DNA of 64,000 nucleotides. It comes from Caldilineaceae bacterium (GTDB lineage: Bacteria; Chloroflexota; Anaerolineae; Caldilineales; Caldilineaceae). The notes beneath the pieces are model-generated. The model was not told the origin of the DNA, made no database searches, and saw only the letters and a program-made list of their open reading frames with translations. Location: positions 62,001 through 126,000 of the forward strand of contig JAJDXQ010000016.1 in assembly GCA_022823185.1 (NCBI GenBank). Direction: 5' to 3'. Position 1 is the first letter of the stretch; the number at the start of each line of letters is the position of its first letter. The position numbers and the translations under genes are program-made. Shown here in pieces: positions 26,025-35,355 of the stretch.

Positions 26025-26062
26025 GGCACTTTCGTTCTGGCCTTTCACCCAGGAGGTAGCCA

Positions 26063-26860
26063 ATGCCCCGTTACGAACTTGACGGCCAGGTCGCCATCGT
26101 CACCGGCGCGGGGCGAGGAATCGGTAGGGCGATCGCCCATCGCCTTGCGCAAGAAGGCTGCAAGGTGACTGTTGCCGACTTGAATCCTGAAACTGCCGCC
26201 CAAGTTGTTGCGGAAATCCGCGAGGAAGGCGGCCACGCATTTTCGTTGCAGGTCGATGTGACGCAGCAGCCAGAGGCCCAGGGCATGGTGCAGCAGACCA
26301 TTGAACAGTTCGGAAGCCTGCGCATCCTGGTGAACAACGCGGGCATCGGCGCGATCGCCCCCTTGCTGGAAACTGACGAAGGGACGTGGGACGCGATGAT
26401 GAACGTGAACGCCAAAGGCGTTCTGTTCTGTTCCCAGGCCGCGGCGCGACAGATGATTGCGCAGGGGGAAGGGGGACGCATTATCAACAACGCATCGGGA
26501 GCGGGAAAGGTGGCGCCAGGAAAGAATCTGCCACTGGGGGCCTATGCCGCCAGCAAACACGCGGTGGTGGCGCTTACCAAACAGATGGGCCTGGAACTGT
26601 CGGACCACGGCATTCTGGTCAACTGTGTCTGCGCGGGAATCGTTGACACGCCGATGTGGGACCTGATCGATCGAGAAACGGCTGCCCGCCAGGGCGCGCC
26701 TGTGGGCTCGATCAAAGCGCAGGCAGTGGATGGGGTGCCGCTGGGACGCATCCAGAAACCGGATGACGTGGCCAATGTGGTGGCGTTTCTGGCTTCAGAG
26801 GACGCCTCGTACATGACAGGCCAGACGTACAACGTGAGCGGCGGGCTCCTACCATATTGA
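26063..26860 (+). CDS. Short-chain dehydrogenase/reductase
   Basis: 265 residues, AGGAGG upstream of the ATG. TGAGRGIGRA cofactor motif, VNNAG, catalytic Ser in INNASGAGK and Tyr-x3-Lys in YAASKHA with a longer than usual Ser-Tyr spacing. Ends VSGGLLPY, as classical SDRs do. Less like the other two SDRs in this run than they are like each other, so probably a different substrate or step. Confidence 0.87.
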   Translation: MPRYELDGQVAIVTGAGRGIGRAIAHRLAQEGCKVTVADLNPETAAQVVAEIREEGGHAFSLQVDVTQQPEAQGMVQQTIEQFGSLRILVNNAGIGAIAPLLETDEGTWDAMMNVNAKGVLFCSQAAARQMIAQGEGGRIINNASGAGKVAPGKNLPLGAYAASKHAVVALTKQMGLELSDHGILVNCVCAGIVDTPMWDLIDRETAARQGAPVGSIKAQAVDGVPLGRIQKPDDVANVVAFLASEDASYMTGQTYNVSGGLLPY

Positions 26861-26876
26861 ACAGGATGCTGTAAGT

Positions 26877-27626
26877 ATGGCGAATCGTCTTCAGGGCAAG
26901 GTGACGGCGATAACGGGCGCGGGCATGGGATTGGGACGGGCTGTAGCCCTGCTGTTCGCGAGCGAGGGGGCCCGGGTCGTGGTCGGGGAGATCGACGAGG
27001 AGAAAGGCCAGGAGACGGTCGACCGCATCGCGGCGCGGGGCGGAGAGGCTGCGCTCGTTCCGATGGACGTGCGGCTGCCGCAGGATGCCGAACGGTTGAC
27101 ACGCGTCGCAGTGGAATCATTCGGGCGGCTCGACGTTTTGGTCAACAACGTGGGCGTGCAGGTCAACAAGGACGTGGTCGAAACCAGTGAGGAGGAGTGG
27201 GACTTTGTCGTCGATACGAACCTGAAGAGCATGTTTTTGTGTTCGAAATATGCAGTTGCCCAGATGCGATCTCAGGGCGGCGGCAACATCATTTGCATTT
27301 CGTCGCTATCGGGCCTGGTGGGCAACGGTTTACAGGCATCCTACAACGCGAGCAAGCACGGCGTGATCGGGCTCGTTCGTTCGATGGCGGTGGACCATGC
27401 GCCCGACAAGATCCGGGTCAATGCGGTCTGTCCCGGCTCGATGAACACGCCGCTGACCGAGACGATACCGGAAGAGAAGCTGGCGCCGTACCGGGAGGCG
27501 AATCTCTTGAAGCGTTTTGCCGAGCCGAGCGAGGTGGCCCCAGCCATTCTCTTTCTGGCGAGTGATGAAGCCTCATTCGTAACCGGCTCGGTGCTTGTGG
27601 CCGACGGCGGATTTACGACGATTTGA
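26877..27626 (+). CDS. Short-chain dehydrogenase/reductase
   Basis: 249 residues, 16 bases after the previous SDR. TGAGMGLGRA cofactor motif, VNNVG, ISSLSG with the catalytic Ser, YNASKHG with Tyr-x3-Lys, and a C-terminal VLVADGGFTTI. An acidic residue after strand 2 (VVGEID) suggests NAD. It resembles the SDR at 23816 across the active-site region, consistent with duplication inside the cluster. Confidence 0.87.
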   Translation: MANRLQGKVTAITGAGMGLGRAVALLFASEGARVVVGEIDEEKGQETVDRIAARGGEAALVPMDVRLPQDAERLTRVAVESFGRLDVLVNNVGVQVNKDVVETSEEEWDFVVDTNLKSMFLCSKYAVAQMRSQGGGNIICISSLSGLVGNGLQASYNASKHGVIGLVRSMAVDHAPDKIRVNAVCPGSMNTPLTETIPEEKLAPYREANLLKRFAEPSEVAPAILFLASDEASFVTGSVLVADGGFTTI

Positions 27627-27692
27627 TTCTCCGACGTGTTGCAGTCCAGCCAGGGCAGAAATTGCGGCCCGCCATCAGAGCCAGGTGACTCC

Positions 27693-28679
27693 ATGACGAA
27701 GCAGTTGAACGTTCTATTCTTGCCCCATCCGGTGAAGGTTTCCATGTTTGATCCATGGGGGATGGACGTGGTTAAGGCTGTCAGCCGCAACCACAATGTG
27801 CATGTTCTGGATTACGATCAGCCGCTTGCGCCCCAGTTCAAAGGGATGGACGCGGTGATAGACCACGGTGGCTCGGCGGGGACGCGCGAGATGGTTGACG
27901 CAGCGGTTGACGCTCAGCTTTGGCAGATACTGGGTACCGGGTTCGACCACTTCGATCTTGACTATTGGAAATCCAAGGGGATGCCGGTGGCCAACTGCCC
28001 CGGCGCCTTCAGCGCAGTGGCGCTGGCCGAGACCGCCATGATGTTCATTTTAATGCTGACGCGCCGCTATCCGGAGGCGCGGGCGCGGCTGGACGAGGGG
28101 GAGCTATACGAGCCGGTCGGTTTCGAATTGGAGGGGATGCAGCTGGGCATCGTCGGCTTCGGCGCGAGCGGCATCGAATTGGCGCGCCGGGCGCGGCCAT
28201 TTGGCATGGAGATCGCTGCGATCGATATACGGGAGGTCAGCGGCGCGGAACAGGAGGAGTACGGTCTGTCTTTCGTTGGCACTCCGGATGACCTCGAGAA
28301 GGTGGTTGCCGAATCGGACGTCCTGTCGCTCCACCTGCACTTGAACAGCGAGACCCACCACATCATTGACGCGCGCATGTTGAACCTGATGAAACCGACC
28401 GCCTACATTATCAACGTCGCCCGCGGCGCGCTGATTGATGAAGATGCGCTGACAGAGGCGCTGCTTGAAGGCAAACTGGGCGGCGCGGGCATCGATGCCT
28501 ATAGCCAGGAACCGCCGGACGTCAGTTCGCCCTTCTTTGGCCTCCCAAACGTAATTGCCACGCCCCATACTGCCGGCGTAACCGATGGCACCTCGCGCAA
28601 ACGCGCGCAGTGCGCCTCCGACAATGTTGACCGCATTGCAGCCGGCCTGGAACCGCTCTACCGCATAGACCTGGAATAG
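27693..28679 (+). CDS. D-2-hydroxyacid dehydrogenase (NAD-dependent)
   Basis: 328 residues from ATG 27693 (AGGTG 6-7 bases upstream); the frame is open 19 codons earlier without a ribosome site. NAD motif GFGASGIELARRA near residue 150, catalytic Arg in INVARGALIDEDAL, Glu in SQEPP and His in ATPHTAG. It belongs with the phosphoglycerate/glyoxylate/lactate dehydrogenase family; not SerA, since no ACT domain follows. It is the last gene of the catabolic run, and a hairpin follows at 28714. Confidence 0.87.
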   Translation: MTKQLNVLFLPHPVKVSMFDPWGMDVVKAVSRNHNVHVLDYDQPLAPQFKGMDAVIDHGGSAGTREMVDAAVDAQLWQILGTGFDHFDLDYWKSKGMPVANCPGAFSAVALAETAMMFILMLTRRYPEARARLDEGELYEPVGFELEGMQLGIVGFGASGIELARRARPFGMEIAAIDIREVSGAEQEEYGLSFVGTPDDLEKVVAESDVLSLHLHLNSETHHIIDARMLNLMKPTAYIINVARGALIDEDALTEALLEGKLGGAGIDAYSQEPPDVSSPFFGLPNVIATPHTAGVTDGTSRKRAQCASDNVDRIAAGLEPLYRIDLE

Positions 28680-28713
28680 TCTCAGGCTCAACTTGAAGAA
28701 CAATATCCCGTCG

Positions 28714-28737
28714 ACGACTCTACGCACTCAGAGTCGT
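28714..28737 (+). terminator. Hairpin after the hydroxyacid dehydrogenase gene
   Basis: ACGACTCT (28714-28721) / AGAGTCGT (28730-28737), a perfect 8-bp stem with an 8-base loop, 35 bases after the stop. There is no T-run, so it may be a factor-dependent end or a stabiliser. Confidence 0.35.
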
Positions 28738-28757
28738 GCTCGCGCGGCCTGGAATAG

Positions 28758-29654
28758 ATGCCGAGTGGTCAGCGACGGGCCGGACTTTTTCAGGAAGTGA
28801 CTTTGTATTCAGAGTCCCGGCGCAGGTTTCTCAAGCTGTTCGGTTCTGCCGCGCTGGCCGGCGCGGCCGGTCTTGGCTATGGGGGGCTGTTGGAGCGGAC
28901 CTGGGTCGATGTTGAATGGGTAACGGTAAAGGCGCCCGGCCTGCCTGAAAGACTGGCCGGCCTGCGCGTTGCGCAGATTTCCGACATCCATCTCAGCCGT
29001 TTCACGACGAAAGACCAACTGGCGGCTGCCATTGGCCGCGTAAACCAGCTGCAGCCCGACATCGTGGCGCTGACCGGCGACTTCGTGGGGCATCAGGCGG
29101 GCTTTGCCGCCAGTTTGATCGAGCCGTTGCGCATGCTGGAACCGCCGTCATTCGCCGTGTATGGCAATCACGATTTGTGGACAGATCGCGAGACTGTGGG
29201 CGCGGCCCTGGCCGAGACACCGGTGAATCTTCTGGTCAACCAGGGTGTCGAGGCCGCGCCAGGACTATTCGTCGCAGGACTGGACGACGCCTGGTCCGGG
29301 TACCCACGTCCGCAGCTTGCACTGGCCGGGGCTCCTTCCGACTCCACGAATCTTCTGCTCTGTCACGAGCCCGACTATATTGACAGCATCCGCAGAGTGG
29401 ACGCGCCAGTCGCGCTGCAGCTTAGCGGACACAGCCACGGCGGGCAGGTGCGGCTGCCTTCCACCCGGCCCGACGGCAGCGGTTTGGCGACCCGCGCGCC
29501 GGTGTTGCCGCACATGGCGACCAGGTATCCAATCGGCCACTATCAGCTTGGGAGGCGCCAACTTTACACGAATCGGGGACTGGGCGTCTGGCCCCTTCCT
29601 TTCCGTTTCAACTGCCGGCCGGAGATAACCGTTCTCACCCTTCAGGGAGCCTGA
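28758..29654 (+). CDS. Tat-exported metallophosphoesterase (YkuE-like)
   Basis: 298 residues from ATG 28758; TTG 28803, with AGGAAG about 6 bases upstream, would put the twin-arginine motif SRRRFLK at residues 4-10 and may be the true start. A hydrophobic Ala/Gly stretch follows, so export by Tat is likely. Metal motifs of calcineurin-like phosphoesterases are complete: ISDIHLSRF, TGDFVGH, YGNHDLW, LCHEPDY and SGHSHGGQ. Probably a cell-surface phosphohydrolase; the family includes lipid-headgroup hydrolases. It stands alone between the catabolic run and ftsH. Confidence 0.85.
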   Translation: MPSGQRRAGLFQEVTLYSESRRRFLKLFGSAALAGAAGLGYGGLLERTWVDVEWVTVKAPGLPERLAGLRVAQISDIHLSRFTTKDQLAAAIGRVNQLQPDIVALTGDFVGHQAGFAASLIEPLRMLEPPSFAVYGNHDLWTDRETVGAALAETPVNLLVNQGVEAAPGLFVAGLDDAWSGYPRPQLALAGAPSDSTNLLLCHEPDYIDSIRRVDAPVALQLSGHSHGGQVRLPSTRPDGSGLATRAPVLPHMATRYPIGHYQLGRRQLYTNRGLGVWPLPFRFNCRPEITVLTLQGA

Positions 29655-29763
29655 GAGTTGTGGGCAATCTTACGGCATCGGAGCGGTTCAACTGTCATAA
29701 TCGTTGTATGTACAGGCTGAAGGGCCACACTCAAGAGAGAGGCGTAGCCGGTTTGGGTACCAT

Positions 29764-29792
29764 TTGACGCGGGGTATTGCCTATGCTAGACT
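29764..29792 (+). promoter_or_regulatory. Promoter of ftsH
   Basis: TTGACG (29764-29769), 17-base spacer, TAGACT (29787-29792), about 95 bases upstream of the ftsH ATG. Good sigma-70-type match (9 of 12). Confidence 0.65.
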
Positions 29793-29889
29793 TCCCGCGT
29801 GGTTAGCGTGGCGTCCAAGTTGCCCAAAAGGGCGGTTCGGCAATTCTACTGCGCTGACGCACCTGTCGCTGTGTACCTAGAGAGGATCT

Positions 29890-31854
29890 ATGGATTCAAA
29901 ACGAATTCGCAACGGCATGATCTACTTCCTTCTGGTTGTAGCTCTTGGCGCGTTTCTCTATATCGTTCTGAGCAGGCAGGGCAACAATGTTTCGGCGACC
30001 GTTTCCATTGCTGAAATCGCGTCGCTCGTCCGCGGCGGCAACGTTCAGGAGCTTCATGTCGACGGTGACGAGGTAACTGCCTATTCCGGCGGAAAGCTGA
30101 TTGGTTCGCGTAAAGAGACCGGCATTGGCCTCATCGAGACGCTTGAAAACCTTGGTGTCACTGCGGATCAGCTTTCTGCAGTCAATGTGGAGATTGAGGC
30201 GCCCAGCGGGTTTGAGGTGTACGGCAGCATTCTGCTGGCCCTGTTGCCCATTTTACTGATTGCAGTCTTTTTCATATTCATATTGCGGCAGGCCCAAGGC
30301 GCCGGCAATCAGGCGTTCAGCTTCAGCAAGAGCCGGGCGCGCATGTTTACCGGCGATAAGCCCACCGTCAATTTTGGCGATGTGGCGGGAAATGAAGAGG
30401 CTAGACAGGATCTTGAGGAAGTCGTTGAGTTTCTGAAGGAACCGCAGAAGTTCGCGTCACTTGGCGCGCGAATTCCCAAAGGCGTCCTACTGATCGGGCC
30501 GCCCGGCACCGGCAAAACGCTGATGGCGAAGGCTGTGTCCGGCGAGGCGGGCGTGCCGTTCTTCAACATCAGCGGTTCTGAATTTGTTGAAATGTTTGTC
30601 GGTGTTGGAGCGAGCCGGGTTCGAGACCTGTTTGAGCAGGCCAAGAAGAATTCGCCCTGTATCATCTTTATCGACGAGATCGACGCGGTGGGCCGGCACC
30701 GGGGCGCGGGTCTGGGCGGCTCTCACGATGAACGCGAGCAAACGCTCAACCAGATCCTGGTCGAAATGGACGGTTTTGATACGGATGTCAATATCATCAT
30801 CATCGCCGCCACCAACAGGCCGGACATTCTGGACCCAGCCCTGTTGCGGCCGGGACGCTTCGACCGGCGAGTGACGATGGATTCGCCGGACGTGAAGGGA
30901 AGGCGGCAGATTCTGGATGTCCATGTGAAAGGCAAGCCGCTGGCAACCGACATCGATCTGGAAGTCGTGGCCAAGCAGACGCCGGGATTTGTCGGCGCTG
31001 ACATCGAGAACCTGGTGAATGAGGCGGCGATTCTTGCCGCGCGGCGCAATCGCCGCTCGATCGGGCTGGCTGAGTTCCAGGAGGCGATCGAACGGGTCAT
31101 TGCCGGCCCGGAACGGCGCAGCCGCATCATGTCGCCGAAGGAAAAGGAGATCGTTGCCTACCATGAGGCCGGTCACGCGGTGGCGATGCACGTGCTTCCA
31201 CGCCATGACCCTGTCCACAAAGTGACGATCGTGCCGCGTGGGATGGCAGGCGGTTACACGATGCCTTTACCCGAAGAAGAGTCCAATCTGAGCACAAGGG
31301 ACAAATACCGGGATGAGCTTGCCGCCCTTTTGGGCGGTCGGGTCGCAGAAGAGATCCGCTTCGAGGATGTAACCACCGGGGCGAGCAATGATCTCGAACG
31401 CGTGACGAACATGGCCCGCATGATGATAACGCAGTGGGGCATGAGCGACACGCTGGGCCCTGTTCAATACGGTGAACGCGAGGAGATGGTGTTTTTGGGC
31501 CGGGGCATCGCGGAAACCCGGAATTACAGCGACAAGGTTGCGCAGGAGATCGATGAGGAAGTGCGAAACCTGGTTGATGAGGCCCACCAACGCTGCCACG
31601 AGATCCTCAACTCCTATGAGGACCGCCTGGATGCCGTCGCGGCGGCGCTGCTTGAGCATGAGACTCTGCATGCCTCGGAGTTTCAGGCGATCATGCGCGG
31701 TGAAGATCCATTCCAATCCGTTGGCGACTTGGAAACCAGGCAAACCAGCGGCACGCCAACCTCGGAACAGGACGGCAACGAGCGGTCTCGTGAAGAAGAT
31801 AGCCGTGATCAGGGGTTGGATTTGAGCGGAGAGACGTTGCCGGCCCCCGCCTGA
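29890..31854 (+). CDS. ftsH: ATP-dependent zinc metalloprotease FtsH
   Basis: 654 residues, full length. Membrane segments near residues 7-25 and 110-131 flank a small extracytoplasmic domain. The AAA+ module has Walker A GPPGTGKT at 203-210, Walker B IIFIDEID and the second region of homology [12 protein letters not shown]. The zinc site is H425-E-A-G-H429 with a downstream Asp. A charged, low-complexity tail (last about 45 residues) ends the protein. It degrades membrane and regulatory proteins as a membrane-bound hexamer. It has its own promoter. Confidence 0.98.
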   Translation: MDSKRIRNGMIYFLLVVALGAFLYIVLSRQGNNVSATVSIAEIASLVRGGNVQELHVDGDEVTAYSGGKLIGSRKETGIGLIETLENLGVTADQLSAVNVEIEAPSGFEVYGSILLALLPILLIAVFFIFILRQAQGAGNQAFSFSKSRARMFTGDKPTVNFGDVAGNEEARQDLEEVVEFLKEPQKFASLGARIPKGVLLIGPPGTGKTLMAKAVSGEAGVPFFNISGSEFVEMFVGVGASRVRDLFEQAKKNSPCIIFIDEIDAVGRHRGAGLGGSHDEREQTLNQILVEMDGFDTDVNIIIIAATNRPDILDPALLRPGRFDRRVTMDSPDVKGRRQILDVHVKGKPLATDIDLEVVAKQTPGFVGADIENLVNEAAILAARRNRRSIGLAEFQEAIERVIAGPERRSRIMSPKEKEIVAYHEAGHAVAMHVLPRHDPVHKVTIVPRGMAGGYTMPLPEEESNLSTRDKYRDELAALLGGRVAEEIRFEDVTTGASNDLERVTNMARMMITQWGMSDTLGPVQYGEREEMVFLGRGIAETRNYSDKVAQEIDEEVRNLVDEAHQRCHEILNSYEDRLDAVAAALLEHETLHASEFQAIMRGEDPFQSVGDLETRQTSGTPTSEQDGNERSREEDSRDQGLDLSGETLPAPA

Positions 31855-31978
31855 GAGGCGCGTCTTGCCCGAAACCGAACCGGCGCACTTCCGCTATTGC
31901 TTGGCCTCGTCCGCAGGGCGGGGTCTTCTCACATGATCCTCACTCTCATTCCAATCAGACGCACGTCCTGACTCAATC

Positions 31979-32740
31979 GTGTCCCAACTCATCTATCACC
32001 TAGACCGCATGTTGCTGGCCGGGGCGCCGACTGTCCGCTGGATGGACGGCCTTCTTCTGCTCATTGGGGCGCTGGGCGCGTTGGGGCTCCTACCTGGCGG
32101 CTATTTCACAGCAGGGCTGTGCCTGATCCTCCTCATTTCATTCATCTGGCTTCGCCGCCGCTGGCGTAGCCGGGACTATGTACAGTTTCGCGAGGAGACC
32201 GCCCCCGATGTCGCGCCCCTGGCGCTGGAACCTTCGGATAGCGTACCGATTCGGGCCAGCGGTTACTTTTCGGTCGAGGAAAAGAGCGAGCGTTTCACCT
32301 GGCTGCAAGGTTATTTCCGCACCTTCGCGACGCGGGAACACGCAGTAATCTGCCTCGTGCAACCGAAACGGTTTCTTTTGGCAGAGTGGCCCGAAAGGGA
32401 TGTTGGGATGTGGTACGTTTTCTTTTTCCCCAAGTCGGTCCGCGACATACGCTACGGCACGGTCAGTTTCGGACGCACTACGCAGCCTTGCCTGGCAATC
32501 GATCACGAAATCCACATCCCCAAGCGGGGCCGCTTCAGCCGGGACCGCACGGTTCTGGAGACTGTCTTTCTTGCTTCGCCCACTGAGGAGGATACGCGTC
32601 GAATTCTGGCAGATCTTCTTCATGACACGCGTGATACTGAGGAAGAAAAGCGGCCGCAGCAGCCCCCCAAGCCACCCGCCCATCCGGCCCGCAACGGACA
32701 CGTGAAGATTCCGATGGGCGCGACCCGCCGCCTGGACTGA
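31979..32740 (+). CDS. Membrane-anchored protein of unknown function
   Basis: 253 residues with a GTG start. Two hydrophobic segments (about 22-40 and 44-58) are followed by an Arg-rich stretch (WLRRRWRSR) and a 170-residue soluble domain with many aromatic residues, then a Pro-rich, charged tail. By the positive-inside rule the large domain is probably cytoplasmic. I do not recognise the family. It lies between ftsH and a dCMP deaminase gene, with 31 bases to the latter, so a shared transcript is likely. Confidence 0.6.
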   Translation: MSQLIYHLDRMLLAGAPTVRWMDGLLLLIGALGALGLLPGGYFTAGLCLILLISFIWLRRRWRSRDYVQFREETAPDVAPLALEPSDSVPIRASGYFSVEEKSERFTWLQGYFRTFATREHAVICLVQPKRFLLAEWPERDVGMWYVFFFPKSVRDIRYGTVSFGRTTQPCLAIDHEIHIPKRGRFSRDRTVLETVFLASPTEEDTRRILADLLHDTRDTEEEKRPQQPPKPPAHPARNGHVKIPMGATRRLD

Positions 32741-32771
32741 GCGGAGCAAGCGGGAACGTCTGGCGAAACGC

Positions 32772-33212
32772 ATGACCTCAGTAAAGTCCGGCCGGCCCTC
32801 GTGGGACGAATATTTCCTCCACATCGCTTTCACAGTCGCCGCGCGCAGCACATGCGACCGCGCCCACGTCGGCGCGGTGATCGTTCGCGACAAACGCATT
32901 CTGACTACGGGCTACAACGGCGCGCCGACCGGCCTGCCTCACTGTGACGATGTCGGGCACCTGATGGTAGACGGGCACTGTGTGCGGCCGCTGCACGCCG
33001 AACAGAACGCCATCATCCAGGCCGCGCTCCACGGCGTTGACACGGGGGGCAGTGTGATCTATGTAACCCACCAGCCGTGCATCACCTGCGCCAAGATGAT
33101 CATCAATGCCGGAATTGAAAGCGTTGTTTACGCGGGTCCGTACCCGGATGAGAACAGCCGCCGCTTTTTGCGGGAAGCGGGTGTCGCGCTGATCCATATG
33201 CCGACGCAATGA
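32772..33212 (+). CDS. dCMP/cytidine deaminase-family protein (ComEB-like)
   Basis: 146 residues. The zinc-dependent deaminase motifs are HAEQNAI (His ligand and catalytic Glu) and PCITCAKMIINAG (two Cys ligands), with N-terminal TCDRAHVGAVIV and GYNGAPTGLPHC as in ComEB/dCMP deaminases. It should convert dCMP to dUMP for thymidylate synthesis. The trp T-box leader begins about 40 bases after it. Confidence 0.92.
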   Translation: MTSVKSGRPSWDEYFLHIAFTVAARSTCDRAHVGAVIVRDKRILTTGYNGAPTGLPHCDDVGHLMVDGHCVRPLHAEQNAIIQAALHGVDTGGSVIYVTHQPCITCAKMIINAGIESVVYAGPYPDENSRRFLREAGVALIHMPTQ

Positions 33213-33251
33213 CCGCCAGAGTCGCTCTTGCGCGAAAGTCTGTACTGAGAA

Positions 33252-33280
33252 TTGACAGATCGTCCCGGCTGGCGTATAGT
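33252..33280 (+). promoter_or_regulatory. Strong promoter of the trp T-box operon
   Basis: TTGACA (33252-33257), 17-base spacer, TATAGT (33275-33280): 11 of 12 consensus positions. Transcription should start near 33287, immediately before the T-box leader. Confidence 0.88.
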
Positions 33281-33577
33281 CGATGCCAACATCTCAACAT
33301 GAAAGACTTTGAACCGGAATAGTAGCGCTCAAAGCGGGCTCCAGAGAGTCTCGGGTTGGTGGAAACGGGATAGCGGCGCCGAGCGTGAATGGACCGGGGA
33401 GTTGGACAGCGAACAGTGGGCTGATGGTCGTTCACGGGTTGGTCTGCCAGCCGAAGGATCAGTACACCACTTAGTAGCTTGTCACGGAGACGCCACCGTT
33501 ACCAGGGCGCTGCGGCTCAATCTGAGCCCTTTTGAAGGGGGATCAGTTGTCCGCGATGAGTGAGACTGGCGCAGGCG

Positions 33578-33606
33578 GCCCTTGCGTTTCATGCAAGGGC
33601 TTTTTT
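33578..33606 (+). terminator. Stem III-like hairpin with terminator features, upstream of the T-box
   Basis: GCCCTTGC (33578-33585), loop GTTTCAT, GCAAGGGC (33593-33600), then TTTTTT: a perfect 8-bp hairpin and U6 run. It occupies the stem III position, about 27 bases before the T-box sequence. By sequence alone it could terminate transcription independently of tRNA. Confidence 0.65.
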
Positions 33607-33657
33607 GTTGTCTGTCGAAAGCCGGTCTAATTAGGGTGGCACCGCGGGCGTCTGTCC

Positions 33658-33717
33658 AGACCTCGTCCCCGAAAGCAGAGAGGAATCCCTGCGATCGGAG
33701 ACGGGGTCTTTCTGTTT
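33658..33717 (+). terminator. T-box-controlled intrinsic terminator
   Basis: AGACCTCGTC (33658-33667) pairs with GACGGGGTCT (33700-33709), one G-U pair, followed by TTTCTGTTT. The loop contains a further GCAG/CTGC helix. This is the terminator that competes with the antiterminator formed around the T-box sequence. Confidence 0.85.
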
Positions 33718-33760
33718 GGCCGGCAACTGAACCAGCTTCTGATGGAAGAGGAGAGCTACT

Positions 33761-35302
33761 ATGGCAACCTATCGTCCCTCGCTGGAGGAAGTAAAGGAGT
33801 TGGCGTCCTCGGGCAACACGATTCCGGTTTTTCGGGAGCTGCCTGCCGACCTGGAGACACCGGTGTCAGTATACCTGAAGTTGCGGAACGGCGGGCCTTC
33901 ATTTTTGCTGGAATCGGTTGAGAAGGGTGAGCAGGTGGGCCGGTACAGTTTTCTTGGCGTACGTCCGCCGTTGACCCTGTGTGCCCAAGGGGATCAGCTG
34001 GTGCTGGGCGGAGCCGACGGCTTTGTGCTGGATAGACGTGAAGGCGACCCGTTTGCGGTCGTGCGCGAAATGCTGGCTGAGCGCTGTCCGGTAGAGGTGC
34101 CTGGATTGCCTCGCTTTTCAGGCGGCGCGGTCGGCTATTTCGGGTACGACACGGTGCGCTTTATCGAGCGATTGCCGACCACGGCCCGCAGAAAACTGGC
34201 CATTCCGGATATGCTGCTGCTATTCAGCGACAATCTTGTTGTCTTTGACCACGTGCAGCACAAGTTGCTGGTCATCGCGAATATGCAGATTCAAGAGCAG
34301 GGCCGGGGTGACGAAGGACAGATACGGACAGCCTACGCCGATGCCGTCGGTCGTATCGACGCGATTGTCAGAGACCTGCGCCAGCCGCTCGCGCCACCAG
34401 AAAACAGGCCCGTGGACGGGGGCGCCGAATGGCGAAGCAACTTTGAGCAGGAGGAATACGAAGAGATTGTACGCAGCGCCAAGGAGTACATCGCGGCGGG
34501 CGATATTTTCCAGGTGGTGCCGAGCCAGCGGCTCAGCCGGGAGACGAACGCTGAACCGTTCACGATCTACCGCGCGCTGCGCATGTTGAATCCATCTCCC
34601 TACATGTACTTTCTGGAGTTTGGCGGCGTGGCGGGGCTGGCGGAAACCGCCGGGTCCGATGAACCGTTATGGATTATCGGCTCGAGCCCGGAGATGCATG
34701 TCAGGCTCGAAGACGGCCAGGCGTATCTGCACCCCATCGCGGGAACGCGATGGCGGGGCAAAAGCGCGGCCGAGGACGATGCCCTGGCAGAAGGGCTGCT
34801 AAACGACCCGAAGGAACGCGCGGAGCATGTGATGCTGGTCGACCTGGGCCGCAATGACCTGGGCCGCGTTTGCGAGTACGGAACGGTCAAGGCGCCGGAG
34901 ATGATGGTCATCGAACGCTACAGCCACGTGATGCACATCGTCAGTGATGTACAGGGCAAACTGGCGCCTGAGCACGATGCGATCAGTCTGCTGAAGGCGA
35001 CCTTTCCGGCGGGCACGGTCAGCGGCGCGCCAAAAGTGCGGGCAATGGAGATAATCGAGGAGTTGGAAGGGTTGCGGCGCGGCTTGTATGCCGGCGCGGT
35101 CGGCTACATTGATTACGATGGCACGATGGACACCTGCATCGCAATTCGCACGATCGTGATGCAAGGGAAGACCTGCTACTTGCAGGCGGGAGGCGGCATT
35201 GTCGCCGATAGCGACCCGACCTATGAGTGGGAAGAGACGCTGAACAAAGCGAGAGCCCTGTCCGCCGCGGTACGGCGGGCCGAAGAGGGACTGGACGGTT
35301 GA
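33761..35302 (+). CDS. trpE: Anthranilate synthase component I
   Basis: 513 residues, normal length; GAGGAG about 9 bases before the ATG. N-terminal region with the tryptophan feedback motif SFLLESVE (residues about 46-53). The chorismate-binding domain has the conserved HPIAGTRWRG, DLGRNDLGRV, SGAPKVRAMEIIEELE and GAVGYIDYDG stretches. It makes anthranilate from chorismate with ammonia from TrpG. First gene behind the Trp T-box, so controlled both by tRNA-Trp charging and by feedback inhibition. Confidence 0.98.
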   Translation: MATYRPSLEEVKELASSGNTIPVFRELPADLETPVSVYLKLRNGGPSFLLESVEKGEQVGRYSFLGVRPPLTLCAQGDQLVLGGADGFVLDRREGDPFAVVREMLAERCPVEVPGLPRFSGGAVGYFGYDTVRFIERLPTTARRKLAIPDMLLLFSDNLVVFDHVQHKLLVIANMQIQEQGRGDEGQIRTAYADAVGRIDAIVRDLRQPLAPPENRPVDGGAEWRSNFEQEEYEEIVRSAKEYIAAGDIFQVVPSQRLSRETNAEPFTIYRALRMLNPSPYMYFLEFGGVAGLAETAGSDEPLWIIGSSPEMHVRLEDGQAYLHPIAGTRWRGKSAAEDDALAEGLLNDPKERAEHVMLVDLGRNDLGRVCEYGTVKAPEMMVIERYSHVMHIVSDVQGKLAPEHDAISLLKATFPAGTVSGAPKVRAMEIIEELEGLRRGLYAGAVGYIDYDGTMDTCIAIRTIVMQGKTCYLQAGGGIVADSDPTYEWEETLNKARALSAAVRRAEEGLDG

Positions 35303-35355
35303 GATGACGGTGGATAGTCAGCGCCATCTCCTTCCAACGTATAAGGGAGCCAGAC

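Larger units (their letters stand above)
33287..33720 (+). promoter_or_regulatory. tRNA-Trp-sensing T-box leader
   Basis: The leader carries the T-box hallmarks in order: an AGTA specifier-loop motif (33321), an AGAGAG...GGTTGGTGGAA apical region of stem I, specifier GAA-TGG-ACC with TGG (Trp codon) at 33390-33392, and the T-box sequence AGGGTGGCACCGCGGG at 33633-33648. The terminator at 33658-33717 follows. Uncharged tRNA-Trp should pair at the specifier and T-box and favour antitermination of trpE and the genes behind it. The leader is about 470 bases long, so stem II/IIA-B elements are likely between stem I and the T-box. Confidence 0.93.
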
